From: a bacterium
GTDB lineage: Bacteria; Joyebacterota; Joyebacteria; Joyebacterales; Joyebacteraceae
Reading direction: 5' to 3'
Length of the DNA: 64,000 nucleotides
Assembly: GCA_025774245.1 (NCBI GenBank)
Contig: JALGWI010000004.1
Location: forward strand, 1 to 64,000
The notes below the pieces were generated by a model. The model was not told the DNA's origin. It did not search any database and worked only from the letters and a program-made list of their open reading frames with translations. This document shows, piece after piece, positions 38,901-45,797 of this stretch (within the stretch, counting starts at the first letter, position 1; every line of letters begins with the position of its first letter). The translations under genes and the position numbers were made by a program.

Positions 38901-39302
38901 ATCAGCCACTACCTGGATGCAGTGAGGATCGACCCCGACCGCGCCGCGGCGCACTTCAGTCTCGGCGTCGTGCTTCGGGAAGAGGGCGAGTCCGAAGCGG
39001 CGATCGAGCACTTCCGGCGAGCGGCCGGGATCGAGCCCGACGACGCCAGGGCGAGGATGGAGATCGGTGCGACCTTCCACCGACTCGGGAGGCTCGACGA
39101 GGCCATCACGGAGTACGAGAGCGCGATCGAGATCGATCCCTCGCTCCCCGAGGCGCACAACGGGCTCGGCGCGGCCCTCGCCTCGAGCGGCGACTTCGAG
39201 GGTGCCGCCGATTCGTTCCGCGAAGCGCTCCGGCTCAGGCCCGACTTCCCGGAGGCGCGCAGGAACCTCAACATGCTCACGGGCGTCCCGGGGGGACGCT
39301 GA
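35961..39302 (+). CDS. Membrane-bound spermidine synthase-like protein with TPR tail
   Basis: 1,113 residues with AGGAGG before the ATG. The N-terminal half is an MFS-like membrane region of about 13-14 segments in two halves, split by an Arg/Glu-rich cytoplasmic loop (about 225-262). Each half carries a similar WxRxL…GxTxxxxxxxxxxFxxGLALG pattern. Residues about 500-790 form the aminopropyltransferase fold: ALVIGLASGITLGSAG for SAM-type binding, AIDCAEISPEVIEACR, VLLVDGRNHL and the key ISEPSNPWIAGVADLFT. The last 300 residues contain about six TPRs. 'Fused MFS/spermidine synthase' proteins are common but mostly uncharacterised; whether polyamine is the product is uncertain. Confidence 0.88.
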   Translation: MTKTDSGGRSRGAPTRAMTASALAGGVLAAFFLSGAAGLIHEITWMRLLRHVMGNTTFAVSTVLSVFMGGLALGSLLGGRFIDRRNDPLLVFAVLQGAVAAYGLLLPWLIGAAEPVYGLIYLGASGNPALLNLGRFLFSALLLLVPATLMGATLPVLTKFFTRSLSDVGWSVGRLYAVNTLGAVLGAGATGFLLIPSLGVSRTIYLAAVLNLAVCLASLYLHRRSPAMPEEPRPSRAERRRLEGGGEEPRRARRTPGDRVEYAPAALTALLVGYAISGFAAMAYEVAWVRILTMMIGSSVYAFAMILTSFILGLGLGSGVSARLADRLRDPLRALAIIEVAIGLSALVVVPFMGQLPLVVTRMISRFGESFGRLQMAEFGLILLVVLVPTFLMGAAFPLAARVFVQRRESVGRSVGTVYASNTVGAIFGSFLAGFALIPWLGTQATIFAAVLLNVAIGCAFFGFSVSLRPSYRGLAAGAAVAIVCIGLLTVPDWNPDEMTIGPYIMGRRLSAEVAQSSVAMKAKASSSERLFHKEGMSATVMVKKSGEGDLYLSINGKPEASTAQGDLPTEVMLAQTPLLLHPAPRSALVIGLASGITLGSAGTHPLEAIDCAEISPEVIEACRFFDEYNYHILDDPRVRVLLVDGRNHLVLGTERYDVIISEPSNPWIAGVADLFTLEFFRACHDRLEDGGIACVWLDTYNVNEDVFRSVVATFREVFPSTSLWEPPNSNEFLLIGAKNELAVDYGAVVERMANPRVAADLERVGISTPREFLARLVMGEGGAERLSDGARIHTDDNSILEFSSPKFLASNESREELLEAVSSHREADLSFLVGDEAELAALRGQVARSIEARGHVFRARVEWRGGRQERAIAELRKAGALDPENIELAVLVEEAVEQVLGPGSRASRAAAAGLLDDLLTVVPGDTRMRLVLAAMLARDGRTAQAIEHYLRVLEFEPDHANAHHDVAVLLGHEGRYGEAISHYLDAVRIDPDRAAAHFSLGVVLREEGESEAAIEHFRRAAGIEPDDARARMEIGATFHRLGRLDEAITEYESAIEIDPSLPEAHNGLGAALASSGDFEGAADSFREALRLRPDFPEARRNLNMLTGVPGGR

Positions 39303-39341
39303 CGCGCGCAGACGCCGAAGTCGCGCAGGATCCTGAGACTC

Positions 39342-39372
39342 GTGCGCCCCCGTCTCGATGGCGGGGGCGTGC
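39342..39372 (+). terminator. Stem-loop terminator
   Basis: GTGCGCCCCCG (39342-39352) pairs with CGGGGGCGTGC (39362-39372) over 11 bp with two G-T pairs, 40 bases after the spermidine-synthase-like gene. TCTTCTGG follows. Confidence 0.65.
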
Positions 39373-39420
39373 TCTTCTGGGGGGCGTGCTTCCTCTCTTG
39401 GGGCGTGCCTGAGGCGTGCT
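39366..39420 (+). repeat. Octamer GGCGTGCY repeated four times
   Basis: GGCGTGCT/C occurs at 39366, 39383, 39402 and 39413, irregularly spaced across the convergent intergenic region. The first copy is part of the terminator stem. No function is evident. Confidence 0.5.
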
Positions 39421-39451
39421 TCCCGACGTGCGTGTGCCTCGCGGCCTGCCT

Positions 39452-40861
39452 CTACCGCGCCACCAGGAGCTTCCGCGCGCGCCTGAGATCGCCGCCCTCG
39501 TACATGAGGAAGTAGACGCCGGAGGAGACGGGCCGGGCGCCGTCGTCCGTCCCGTCCCAGGAGATCTCGTGCCGTCCGGGAGAGACGGTGCCGCTCACGA
39601 GGGTCCTCACGTGCTGCCCCCGCAGGTTGTGGACGGAGATCCTGACCGGGCCGCCCTCCGCAGGCGCGTCGTAGAGGATCCGGGTACTCCCGGCGAACGG
39701 GTTCGGTGAGGGCACGAGGAGCAGCGCCGCGTCGTCGTCTCCTGGTTCCCCGTCGTCGATGCCCGACGGGTCGAAGCACACGCACCCTACGCCACGCGCG
39801 CCGATGTCGGCGCCTTCCAGTCCGGCCCCGACGCAGGGGGAGCACTCCTGCAGCCAGAGCTCGGTGCTCGATTCACTGCAGAAGGCCGGGTCGGCCGAGA
39901 TGTTCCCGTACGCGTTCCCGCAGAGGGTGTCGCCGCCGGCGTTGTCGTAGACGCAGCTGCCGGCGATCGTGAAGTTGCTCGCGCCCGGGCAGTAGAAAGC
40001 GCTGCCGGTCACGCAGCCCGCGACGATCGAGTTGGTGATCGTGGGCGCCGCGTCGTAACCGTAGATGGCTCCGCCGCGGACCGCGCCGTTCCGCCAGAAC
40101 GTGCAGTTTGTGATGATCGGAGCGGAGTAGCAGCAGTACACGCCGCCGCCGAAGGTGGGGGCGGTGTTCCCGATGAAGGTCACGCGCGTGAGCACGGCGG
40201 GCTGATACAAGATGCGCACGCCGCCCCCCCCGTGGCTGCCGTGGTTGTCATAGAAGAGGCAGTCGGTGATCCTGGCGGGGGAGTGCCAGCAGAACATCCC
40301 GCCGCCGTCGTCCGCGGTGTTGCCCTCGAACTGGCACCCGACGATCGTGGGGGCGCAGAACATGGCGAACGCGCCGCCCCCGTAACCCTCGACCGAGCCC
40401 GTCCCGGCGTGGTTTCCGATGAAGTTCACGCCCACGAACTTCGGGTCCGACTCCTCACAGTAGAGGCCGCCGCCCCGGTCGGACGCGAAGCCGTTCGCGA
40501 CCGTGAGCCCGGCGACGACGCTCGTGGAGTCCTCGCCGCTGTGGAAGTAGAACCCGCGCCCCGCGCCCTGGCAGTCGATGACGACCGAGCCCGGGATCCC
40601 CTGGGCGGCGAGGCGGATGTTGGTTCCTCCGAAGTCGAGGTTCCTGTTCTGGGGGCCCGTGTACGTCCCGACGGAAACGAGGACGGTGTCGCCCTCGCTG
40701 GCGGCGTCGATCCCCTGCTGGATCGTGAGGAAGTCACCGCCGCCCGTCCGGTCGACGCGGATCGTGGCGGCCGAGGCGGCAGGCGAGGTCGCGACGAACG
40801 CGAAGGCGACGGCCGCGGCCGCGGCAGCGGTGATCAGGATCGGAACGGCCCCTCGATTCAT
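39452..40861 (-). CDS. Secreted Pmp-like beta-helix protein with FlgD-type sorting domain
   Basis: 469 residues. Start placed at ATG 40861 (CGAGGTGCCC upstream); an in-frame GTG seven codons earlier has no SD. Ala-rich signal peptide, then TIRVDRTGGGDFLTIQQGIDAASEGDTVLV, the beta-helix entry shared with 41190-42359 and 10388-11794, and a 'GTYTGPQNRNLDFGG' segment. About ten coils with GGGxxC and FxGN repeats follow, then DPAFC…SPCVGAGLEGADIGA. Unlike the two paralogues, which end in SWGxIKAxYR, this one ends in a FlgD-like Ig domain (SPNPFAGSTRILYDAP, HNLRGQHVRTLVS, WDGTDDGARPVSSGVYF). The promoter lies at 40901-40929. Confidence 0.85.
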   Translation of the reverse strand: MNRGAVPILITAAAAAAVAFAFVATSPAASAATIRVDRTGGGDFLTIQQGIDAASEGDTVLVSVGTYTGPQNRNLDFGGTNIRLAAQGIPGSVVIDCQGAGRGFYFHSGEDSTSVVAGLTVANGFASDRGGGLYCEESDPKFVGVNFIGNHAGTGSVEGYGGGAFAMFCAPTIVGCQFEGNTADDGGGMFCWHSPARITDCLFYDNHGSHGGGGVRILYQPAVLTRVTFIGNTAPTFGGGVYCCYSAPIITNCTFWRNGAVRGGAIYGYDAAPTITNSIVAGCVTGSAFYCPGASNFTIAGSCVYDNAGGDTLCGNAYGNISADPAFCSESSTELWLQECSPCVGAGLEGADIGARGVGCVCFDPSGIDDGEPGDDDAALLLVPSPNPFAGSTRILYDAPAEGGPVRISVHNLRGQHVRTLVSGTVSPGRHEISWDGTDDGARPVSSGVYFLMYEGGDLRRARKLLVAR

Positions 40862-40900
40862 GGGCACCTCGCGTGAAGACACAAAGGTGATAATGTATCA

Positions 40901-40929
40901 AGCCTAGCACCGTGTATGCAAGATGTCAA
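40901..40929 (-). promoter_or_regulatory. Promoter TTGACA-17-TAGGCT for the minus-strand beta-helix gene
   Basis: On the minus strand a consensus -35 TTGACA (40924-40929) stands 17 bases from TAGGCT (40901-40906). The start would be about 30 bases before the ATG at 40861. It is divergent from the promoter at 40988. Confidence 0.55.
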
Positions 40930-40987
40930 GAAGCGAACATCGTCGCTCTCGCCGCGGAGCGGCGGTCTCGTGCGGTTGACCGGCCTC

Positions 40988-41016
40988 TTGACGATTCTTC
41001 ATCTTTGGTGTATAAT
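40988..41016 (+). promoter_or_regulatory. Near-consensus promoter TTGACG-17-TATAAT
   Basis: TTGACG (40988-40993), exactly 17 bases, then a perfect TATAAT (41011-41016). This is the best promoter in the window and drives 41190-42359 through a leader of about 165 bases in which I see no clear structure. With 40901-40929 it accounts for the divergent 328-base gap. Confidence 0.8.
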
Positions 41017-41189
41017 CCACTTGAAGTGTTCCACCCGGCGGACGTGCGAATTCGGTATCGCTCTTGCACGCTTACTGCGGAACGTCGCTCCGGCGGGATC
41101 GACGCTCCGCAGATGTGTGTGGTGGGGCGGAGGGCGGAGCGGGCGAGCCGCTCGCAGTGTGTTTGAGACGGATTTCTGTGGAGGCAGAC

Positions 41190-42359
41190 ATGAAGAGAGT
41201 TCTCGGATGGGCGTTGCTCGCGGCTGCACTGGCGGCCGCGGTCCCCTGTGCTGAGGCCGTCGTCCGCGTGCCGACGGACTACGACACCATCCAGCTCGGT
41301 ATCGACGCGGCGGCTCCGGGAGAGGTCGTGCTGGTGGAGCCCGGCATCTACTCGGGAGACGGCAACCGGGACATCGACTTCGCCGGCGCGAACGTGTTCC
41401 TCCTGTCTGAGGCCGGTCCGAGCCAGACCATCATCGATTGCGGGGGTGGCGGACGCGGATTCTACTTCCACAGCGGCGAGCCCGTCTCGTGCACGATCGA
41501 CGGGTTCACGATCAGGGGCGGCAGCGCGCCCCGAGGTGGGGGGATGCGGTGTGAGGCGGGTTCCTCGGTCACGGTTCGTCACTGCGTCTTCAGGAACAAC
41601 GAGGGCGGCTACGGCGGCGGCGGGATCAGTCTGGCGGGCGCGTCCGCGCTCGTTATCGAGTACTCGACCATCGAAAGTAACTCGGCGCTCCGCGGCGGCG
41701 GGATCATGGCAATCGAGGGAAGCACGCTGGCGATCTCGGACGTGTCCTTTCTGAACAACACCGCGTCGCTGAGCGCGGGGCTTCGGTGCGAGGGATCGCC
41801 GGCCACGCTCACCGACGTGCTCTTCGAGGGAAACCTCGCCTACGAGACCGTCGGAGGATTCGCCTGCTTCGACGAGAACTACACGCTGACGAACGTGACG
41901 TTCCGCTCGAACTCGGCGACGACCTGCGGCGGCTTCGGAGGCGCGTCCTCCTCGGCGACGCTGACGAACTGCACGTTCGCCCTGAACGCCGCGACGCAGG
42001 GAGCCGCGATCAACTGCGGCGAGGGCACGGACTTCCAGGTCACCAACACGATCATCTCTCTCCAGATGGCGGGGACGCCGGTCTTCTGCGACGCGACCTC
42101 GACGTTCAACATCACGAAGAGCTGCATCTACGGCAACGCCGGCGGTGACGCTCTCTGCGGCAACGTCTACGACAACATGTTCGTCGATCCGCTCTTCTGC
42201 GACGTCTGGGGCGGCGATCTCAGGGTGCACTGGGAGTCGCCGTGTCTCCCGGACAACAACGCCTGGGGCGAGCTGGTCGGGGCGCACGGCGGTGGCTGCG
42301 CCGGTCCGAGCCCGGTGGAGACGCAGAGCTGGGGCCAGATCAAGGCCCTCTACCGGTAG
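41190..42359 (+). CDS. Secreted Pmp-like beta-helix protein ending in SWGxIKAxYR
   Basis: 389 residues from ATG 41190 (GGAGGCAGAC upstream; an earlier in-frame ATG is inside the leader without SD). Signal peptide MKRVLGWALLAAALAAAVPCAEA. The entry VVRVPTDYDTIQLGIDAAAPGEVVLVEPGIYSGDGNRDIDF closely parallels the divergent neighbour at 39452-40861, indicating duplication with inversion. About ten beta-helix coils follow (GGGMRC, VFRNN, GGGI…, FALNAAT). The end is DPLFCDVWGGDLRVHWESPCLPDNN, then VETQSWGQIKALYR, the same terminal signature as 10388-11794. Probably exported and surface-associated; no enzyme motif seen. Confidence 0.87.
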   Translation: MKRVLGWALLAAALAAAVPCAEAVVRVPTDYDTIQLGIDAAAPGEVVLVEPGIYSGDGNRDIDFAGANVFLLSEAGPSQTIIDCGGGGRGFYFHSGEPVSCTIDGFTIRGGSAPRGGGMRCEAGSSVTVRHCVFRNNEGGYGGGGISLAGASALVIEYSTIESNSALRGGGIMAIEGSTLAISDVSFLNNTASLSAGLRCEGSPATLTDVLFEGNLAYETVGGFACFDENYTLTNVTFRSNSATTCGGFGGASSSATLTNCTFALNAATQGAAINCGEGTDFQVTNTIISLQMAGTPVFCDATSTFNITKSCIYGNAGGDALCGNVYDNMFVDPLFCDVWGGDLRVHWESPCLPDNNAWGELVGAHGGGCAGPSPVETQSWGQIKALYR

Positions 42360-42421
42360 CAGCACCGAGGCGACGGCACCGACGGCAGGACCGGTGCCGG
42401 TCCGACAGCGGCAACGAATCG

Positions 42422-42452
42422 AGGGCCCCCGCGGCGAGACCGTGGGGGCTCT
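42422..42452 (+). terminator. Stem-loop terminator
   Basis: AGGGCCCCCGCGG (42422-42434) pairs with CCGTGGGGGCTCT (42440-42452), 13 bp with two G-T pairs and a 5-base loop, 62 bases after the beta-helix gene. Confidence 0.65.
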
Positions 42453-42875
42453 GTACTTCCCGCCGCGTTCCTCGCGCCGCCGCGTCGCGCCTGCGAGATT
42501 CCGTCCAACGCGCTCCGTCGACCGCGCTCCGCCGCTTTCCCGAAGCGCCACGCATTGACAGCGCTACCCTCGAAGCGAACTCGCCCACGATCGCATGACG
42601 AAGGTGCCGCGCAGAGATCGACCCCTTGCGCGCGCTTGCCATGGCACCCAAAGCACAAACAGAGTCTTGCGCTGAATCGGCGTGTGCGGTACTGTGCCCC
42701 CATACTTCGAAGGCAGGGTGACCAGTGTCATGCGGGCGCCAGTTCGAAGGACGAGAGATGCATCGGCAAACGCACACTTAGCACAAATGAGCAAGTACGA
42801 ATCAACCATGCCGCACCCTTCTCGGTGGCGAATACGCCGAATGTGTATTCGTGTATAGCCTGCAACCTTTTTTTG

Positions 42876-42904
42876 TTGACTTTGTCATGGCCGTTTGATA
42901 AAGT
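42876..42904 (+). promoter_or_regulatory. Promoter candidate TTGACT-17-TAAAGT
   Basis: TTGACT (42876-42881) and TAAAGT (42899-42904) are 17 bases apart within the AT-rich patch. It points towards the small frames at 42988 and 43418. Confidence 0.5.
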
Positions 42905-42987
42905 GCCATTGCTTGACCGGAGTGCTGTGTAGTGTCAGGTCGAACGTCGCTTCCCAGGCGAGCTCGTCGGCCGACCACAGAGACACC

Positions 42988-43224
42988 GTGAACGACAACG
43001 AGATCAGTGACAGTGAGTGTCGGGCTCTTTGGTTGCTGAGGATCTGTGGTATCGACGCAGCGCTCGTCGCGTCTCCAGGCCGATTCTATCTCTCGATCGG
43101 AGGAGTGGAAGTAGGCGGTTCCAGCTGCGGCAGACAACGGTCCGAGAAGCGGATTCGAGAGGCTCCAGAAGCCCTCCGCGACCTCCAGAGAAAGCGCTTG
43201 GTGTGGTCGTCGGGGGGTGCTTGA
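42988..43224 (+). CDS. Possible small protein in the AT-rich patch
   Basis: 78 codons from GTG 42988, about 75 bases downstream of a promoter-like pair. The start of the product (VNDNEISDSECRALWLLRIC) and GIDAALVASPGRFYLSIGG are balanced and protein-like rather than Arg-rich frame noise. The end is basic. There is no good SD, and I recognise no family. The frame could also begin further upstream. It would be consistent with a phage- or plasmid-type small gene beside the Com-like zinc ribbon, but may be spurious. Confidence 0.3.
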   Translation: MNDNEISDSECRALWLLRICGIDAALVASPGRFYLSIGGVEVGGSSCGRQRSEKRIREAPEALRDLQRKRLVWSSGGA

Positions 43225-43417
43225 ATCTCGGCCAACGTTGGCAGCAGCGCGAGGTGGACTGCAGCTTGTCCGGTTCTTGATACGCCAGTGAACGCAGAAT
43301 GACAAGGCGGGATGCGGTAAGTCCGTGAACGTGGTGATCGCGTGAGGTACTGAGCACACCCGCTTGCTTGTGTTCGCAACCACGGAGCGTAAGCAAGCCA
43401 ATTGTCGGGGATGAGCA

Positions 43418-43609
43418 ATGGAGCGGCAGATCCCAGCAGTGTCCGAGCCGAAGACAACCGACGTACGTTGTCCCAATTGCGATCTGTTGCTGGCGAAGAG
43501 AGACGATTCAGGTCAGATCGTCGTTCGCTGGAAAGAACTCTGTGTGACGGTGGTTGGAGGTGAGGCGGCGGTTCGGTGTCGCAGGTGCGGCACCACCTGC
43601 GATGTATGA
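43418..43609 (+). CDS. Com-like small zinc-ribbon protein
   Basis: 63 residues. Two CxxC knuckles, RCPNCDLLLAK near residue 18 and VRCRRCGTTC near the end, flank about 33 residues. The arrangement and the CPNC-x-LLAK phrase recall the Mu Com family of zinc-binding translational regulators, which are also found scattered outside phages. The SD is modest (GGGGATGAGC before ATG). No other phage gene is near, so this may be a stranded remnant or a domesticated regulator. The call rests on the Cys pattern alone. Confidence 0.5.
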   Translation: MERQIPAVSEPKTTDVRCPNCDLLLAKRDDSGQIVVRWKELCVTVVGGEAAVRCRRCGTTCDV

Positions 43610-43851
43610 CGGAACCGCCCCGCGAGGTTCGAGAAGCCTGAGTCGAAGTGTGCGCGTTTCGAAGAGAGCGTCCTGACTCTGAGCAGTCGAACGAAGATCC
43701 CAGAGGTTCGAGAAGCCGAGGGCGACCGAAGTGGGAAGGTCGGAAGGGTCGCCGGGGCTTTTCGGTTCGAGCGGAGGGGGCGCTTGTGCGCATCAGGAAC
43801 GCCGAACAGCGAGTGAGCTCTGGACGACAGACTGATGCGGCGGAGGTCAAG

Positions 43852-44853
43852 GTGAACGGAACGCAGAAGGACGGCGGAAGGGGAACGTCCCCGACCGCCG
43901 GGATCGCGGAAATCGGGTCGAAGGGAGCGCTGATTATGCTCCTCTGCCTCGCGATGATCCTCTGTACCTCGGTCGCTTCTGCACAGGAGCCCGTGACCAT
44001 CTCGGTCGACCCCAGCTACCACTACCTCGGTTCCATCTCGACGCTGTCGTCGCTCGACTCGGTCCTCGTTGCGGGAACTGCCACGATGACCATCTACTCG
44101 CCGGAACCGTGGCAACTGGAGGTGCAGCTCGAGGGGCCGATGAGCAGAACGAGTGACGGCCTCGAGCTTCCCCTTCAGCGGTTGTCGGAGACACATCCCG
44201 GCATCCCGCTGGAGATCGTCAACCTGCAGCCGTACATCATGGACAACGGGTCGGGGGCGAGTCAGCCGTTCGAGATCGACGGCGACTGGCTCGATCTGGC
44301 GTCGGGTCTCGAGGCGTACCTGGACCCGGGAGACCCCCCGGGAACCTACGAGATCACGATGATGTCGCGCGTGCTCGACGGAGACGGCAATCCCGTGACG
44401 GACTACGTCCCCCTGACGATGCAGTTCGACATCGACCGGTGGGTGTCGTTCGAAACGTCGATCCTCCCCGACGCCGAGATCTCGCTCCCCGAGGGGAGCG
44501 TCCAGGGGGAGAGTCCGACGGTCCTGGTCAGCCTGTCGAGCAACACGAGCTGGACCCTCACCGCGCAGGGGACGGGCGATCTGGAGATGATCGGAGGCGA
44601 GGAGATGCTCTCGCTCGACGGTCTCTCCGTTTGTACGGAAGAAACTGGTGGTAATAGAGAGAGGCCCCGGAGGTCCGAATGCGTGGCAGTTCAAGTTGAT
44701 CCGGTCGTTCTCGTCGAAGGCGAGGCACCGCTGCCGTTCACGGTTGCTGTCGAAGAGATCCCGGTCTTCCTGACGTACGAGGGCGCACCGCCGCTCCCGT
44801 CAGGGAGGTTCGGAACGTCCTTGCTCTTCGAAGCGCTCGTGACCGGATTCTAG
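43852..44853 (+). CDS. Exported protein at the head of the chaperone-usher-like cluster
   Basis: 333 residues from GTG 43852, chosen for GGAGG five bases upstream; the open frame extends further but without an SD and with Arg-rich sequence. A signal peptide of unusual length ends at SVASAQE. The mature part is all-beta in character, with SVDPSYHYLGSI, TMTIYSPEPWQLEVQLEG and, later, VSLSSNTSWTLTAQGTGDL, repeating two Ig-like units that each contain the same 'strand-Trp-x-L-x-V' phrase. It ends in Phe. No family is recognised. Position before a pilin-like protein, a PapD-like chaperone and an usher-like barrel suggests a tip adhesin or large subunit. Confidence 0.65.
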   Translation: MNGTQKDGGRGTSPTAGIAEIGSKGALIMLLCLAMILCTSVASAQEPVTISVDPSYHYLGSISTLSSLDSVLVAGTATMTIYSPEPWQLEVQLEGPMSRTSDGLELPLQRLSETHPGIPLEIVNLQPYIMDNGSGASQPFEIDGDWLDLASGLEAYLDPGDPPGTYEITMMSRVLDGDGNPVTDYVPLTMQFDIDRWVSFETSILPDAEISLPEGSVQGESPTVLVSLSSNTSWTLTAQGTGDLEMIGGEEMLSLDGLSVCTEETGGNRERPRRSECVAVQVDPVVLVEGEAPLPFTVAVEEIPVFLTYEGAPPLPSGRFGTSLLFEALVTGF

Positions 44854-44906
44854 CCGGCGGGCGACTGGATCGAAGGGAGGTGTGCCCAGCAATCAGGGTA
44901 GTTCTT

Positions 44907-44927
44907 GTGTCCGGGAGTGCCGGACAC
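44907..44927 (+). terminator. Perfect 8-bp hairpin after the first cluster gene
   Basis: GTGTCCGG (44907-44914) and CCGGACAC (44920-44927) flank GAGTG. It lies 54 bases after the stop and 190 bases before the next gene. It may be an attenuator that lowers or separates downstream expression; no T tract follows. Confidence 0.45.
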
Positions 44928-45096
44928 CAATAGGCTCCTGGTAACGGCTCCATCAGAGGGTTGCGACTTCCAACCGAAATGGCCGTAGCCATGACGCGCC
45001 GACAGAGCGCGAACGAGACGGGAAGACACGCTGGATCCACTGACGTGATGCCCGGGGCCGGAGCCGACTTGGGGAAGGTAGCATAGAGAGTCATCT

Positions 45097-45113
45097 AATC
45101 CTCCGGGAGGATT
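45097..45113 (+). promoter_or_regulatory. Palindrome covering the SD of the pilin-like gene
   Basis: AATCCTCC-G-GGAGGATT is a perfect dyad. Its right arm is the SD (GGGAGGA), eight bases before the ATG at 45120. Folding would hide the SD, so this could tune translation of the abundant subunit. Confidence 0.5.
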
Positions 45114-45119
45114 CTGATA

Positions 45120-45674
45120 ATGAAGTGGACCATTCTCTGTCTGGCGATCGTCTTTGCGGCCTACGGGCTCGCCTTTGCAGATCCTGATGACGACGCCACC
45201 ATGGAAGTCTTCGTCGAGGTCGACGCCAACATGACCGTCGCGCCGGGTGCCGGCTATGTTGACCTGGGTCACATCCAGGTCGGCGACATCACGGGCTACA
45301 TTCCGTTCGTGGTGGATGCTAACACCCAGACCGTGATGTTCTGCGGCGCCGCTTCGCACCTGTTCAAGGGCGACGATCCGGTCAATCCGGAAGTCCCGCC
45401 GATCCTCATTCTCGAGCCGCCGGGCATCGAGTTCAACGCTCCCGATGGTAACCCCACGGGCGGCATGGACAACGTCGTTGCCTACATCTGCGACACGGTG
45501 ATCAATGGCTTCCCCGGCCTTTGCACCGAGTGGGTTGAGTTCGAGAGCTCCCAGAACAACCGCTTCTCCCAGGACATCACGATGACGGTGATGTGGTTCC
45601 AGGACAATCCTGAGAAGCCGATGGGTGAGTACAGCGGTTACGTCGAGTTCTCGGCGATGATCGTTCTTCCCTAG
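45120..45674 (+). CDS. Pilin-like exported subunit
   Basis: 184 residues with a clear signal peptide (MKWTILCLAIVFAAYGLAFA). The mature protein is acidic and beta-rich (VFVEVDANMTVAPGAGYVDL, GYIPFVVDANTQTVMFCGA, VEFSAMIVLP at the end) and has three Cys. Size, export signal and a regular final strand suit a subunit completed by donor-strand exchange, and it resembles the spore-coat-U/archaic pilin size class, but I cannot assign a family. Codon use and length are unremarkable. It is followed, 123 bases later, by a PapD-like chaperone, which supports a fibre subunit role. This is the best candidate for the major subunit of the cluster. Confidence 0.65.
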   Translation: MKWTILCLAIVFAAYGLAFADPDDDATMEVFVEVDANMTVAPGAGYVDLGHIQVGDITGYIPFVVDANTQTVMFCGAASHLFKGDDPVNPEVPPILILEPPGIEFNAPDGNPTGGMDNVVAYICDTVINGFPGLCTEWVEFESSQNNRFSQDITMTVMWFQDNPEKPMGEYSGYVEFSAMIVLP

Positions 45675-45797
45675 CTCGTAGGGAGAGGACTCATCAAGCT
45701 GGGGTCGACTCCCCGGTCGGGCGCCTCGCCCGGCCGGGGGTCACCTCGGTCGACGGTGGGTCCATTGGCAGGTCAGCTGAAGCAGGGAGAGGATGAG

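Larger units (their letters stand above)
42360..43417. other. AT-richer patch without a confident gene
   Basis: After the terminator the base composition changes: 42841-42900 has only 23 G/C in 60, far below the flanks, and includes a run of seven T. Several short open frames exist on both strands, but none has an SD plus recognisable content. The best is a 78-codon frame at 42988-43224, listed separately. A promoter-like pair sits at 42876-42904. The patch ends near the Com-like gene at 43418. It may be a remnant of acquired DNA. Confidence 0.5.

Noticed and set aside
39366-39420. CRISPR or mobile-element origin of the GGCGTGCY repeats
   Set aside because: Units are only eight bases, unevenly spaced, with no spacers or terminal repeats.
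42564-42809. 81-codon minus-strand frame in the AT-rich patch
   Set aside because: No SD and no recognisable content; overlaps other equally weak frames.
44907-44927. Hairpin as c-di-GMP or other known riboswitch
   Set aside because: A single simple stem with none of the conserved riboswitch bases I can recognise; kept only as a terminator or attenuator candidate.
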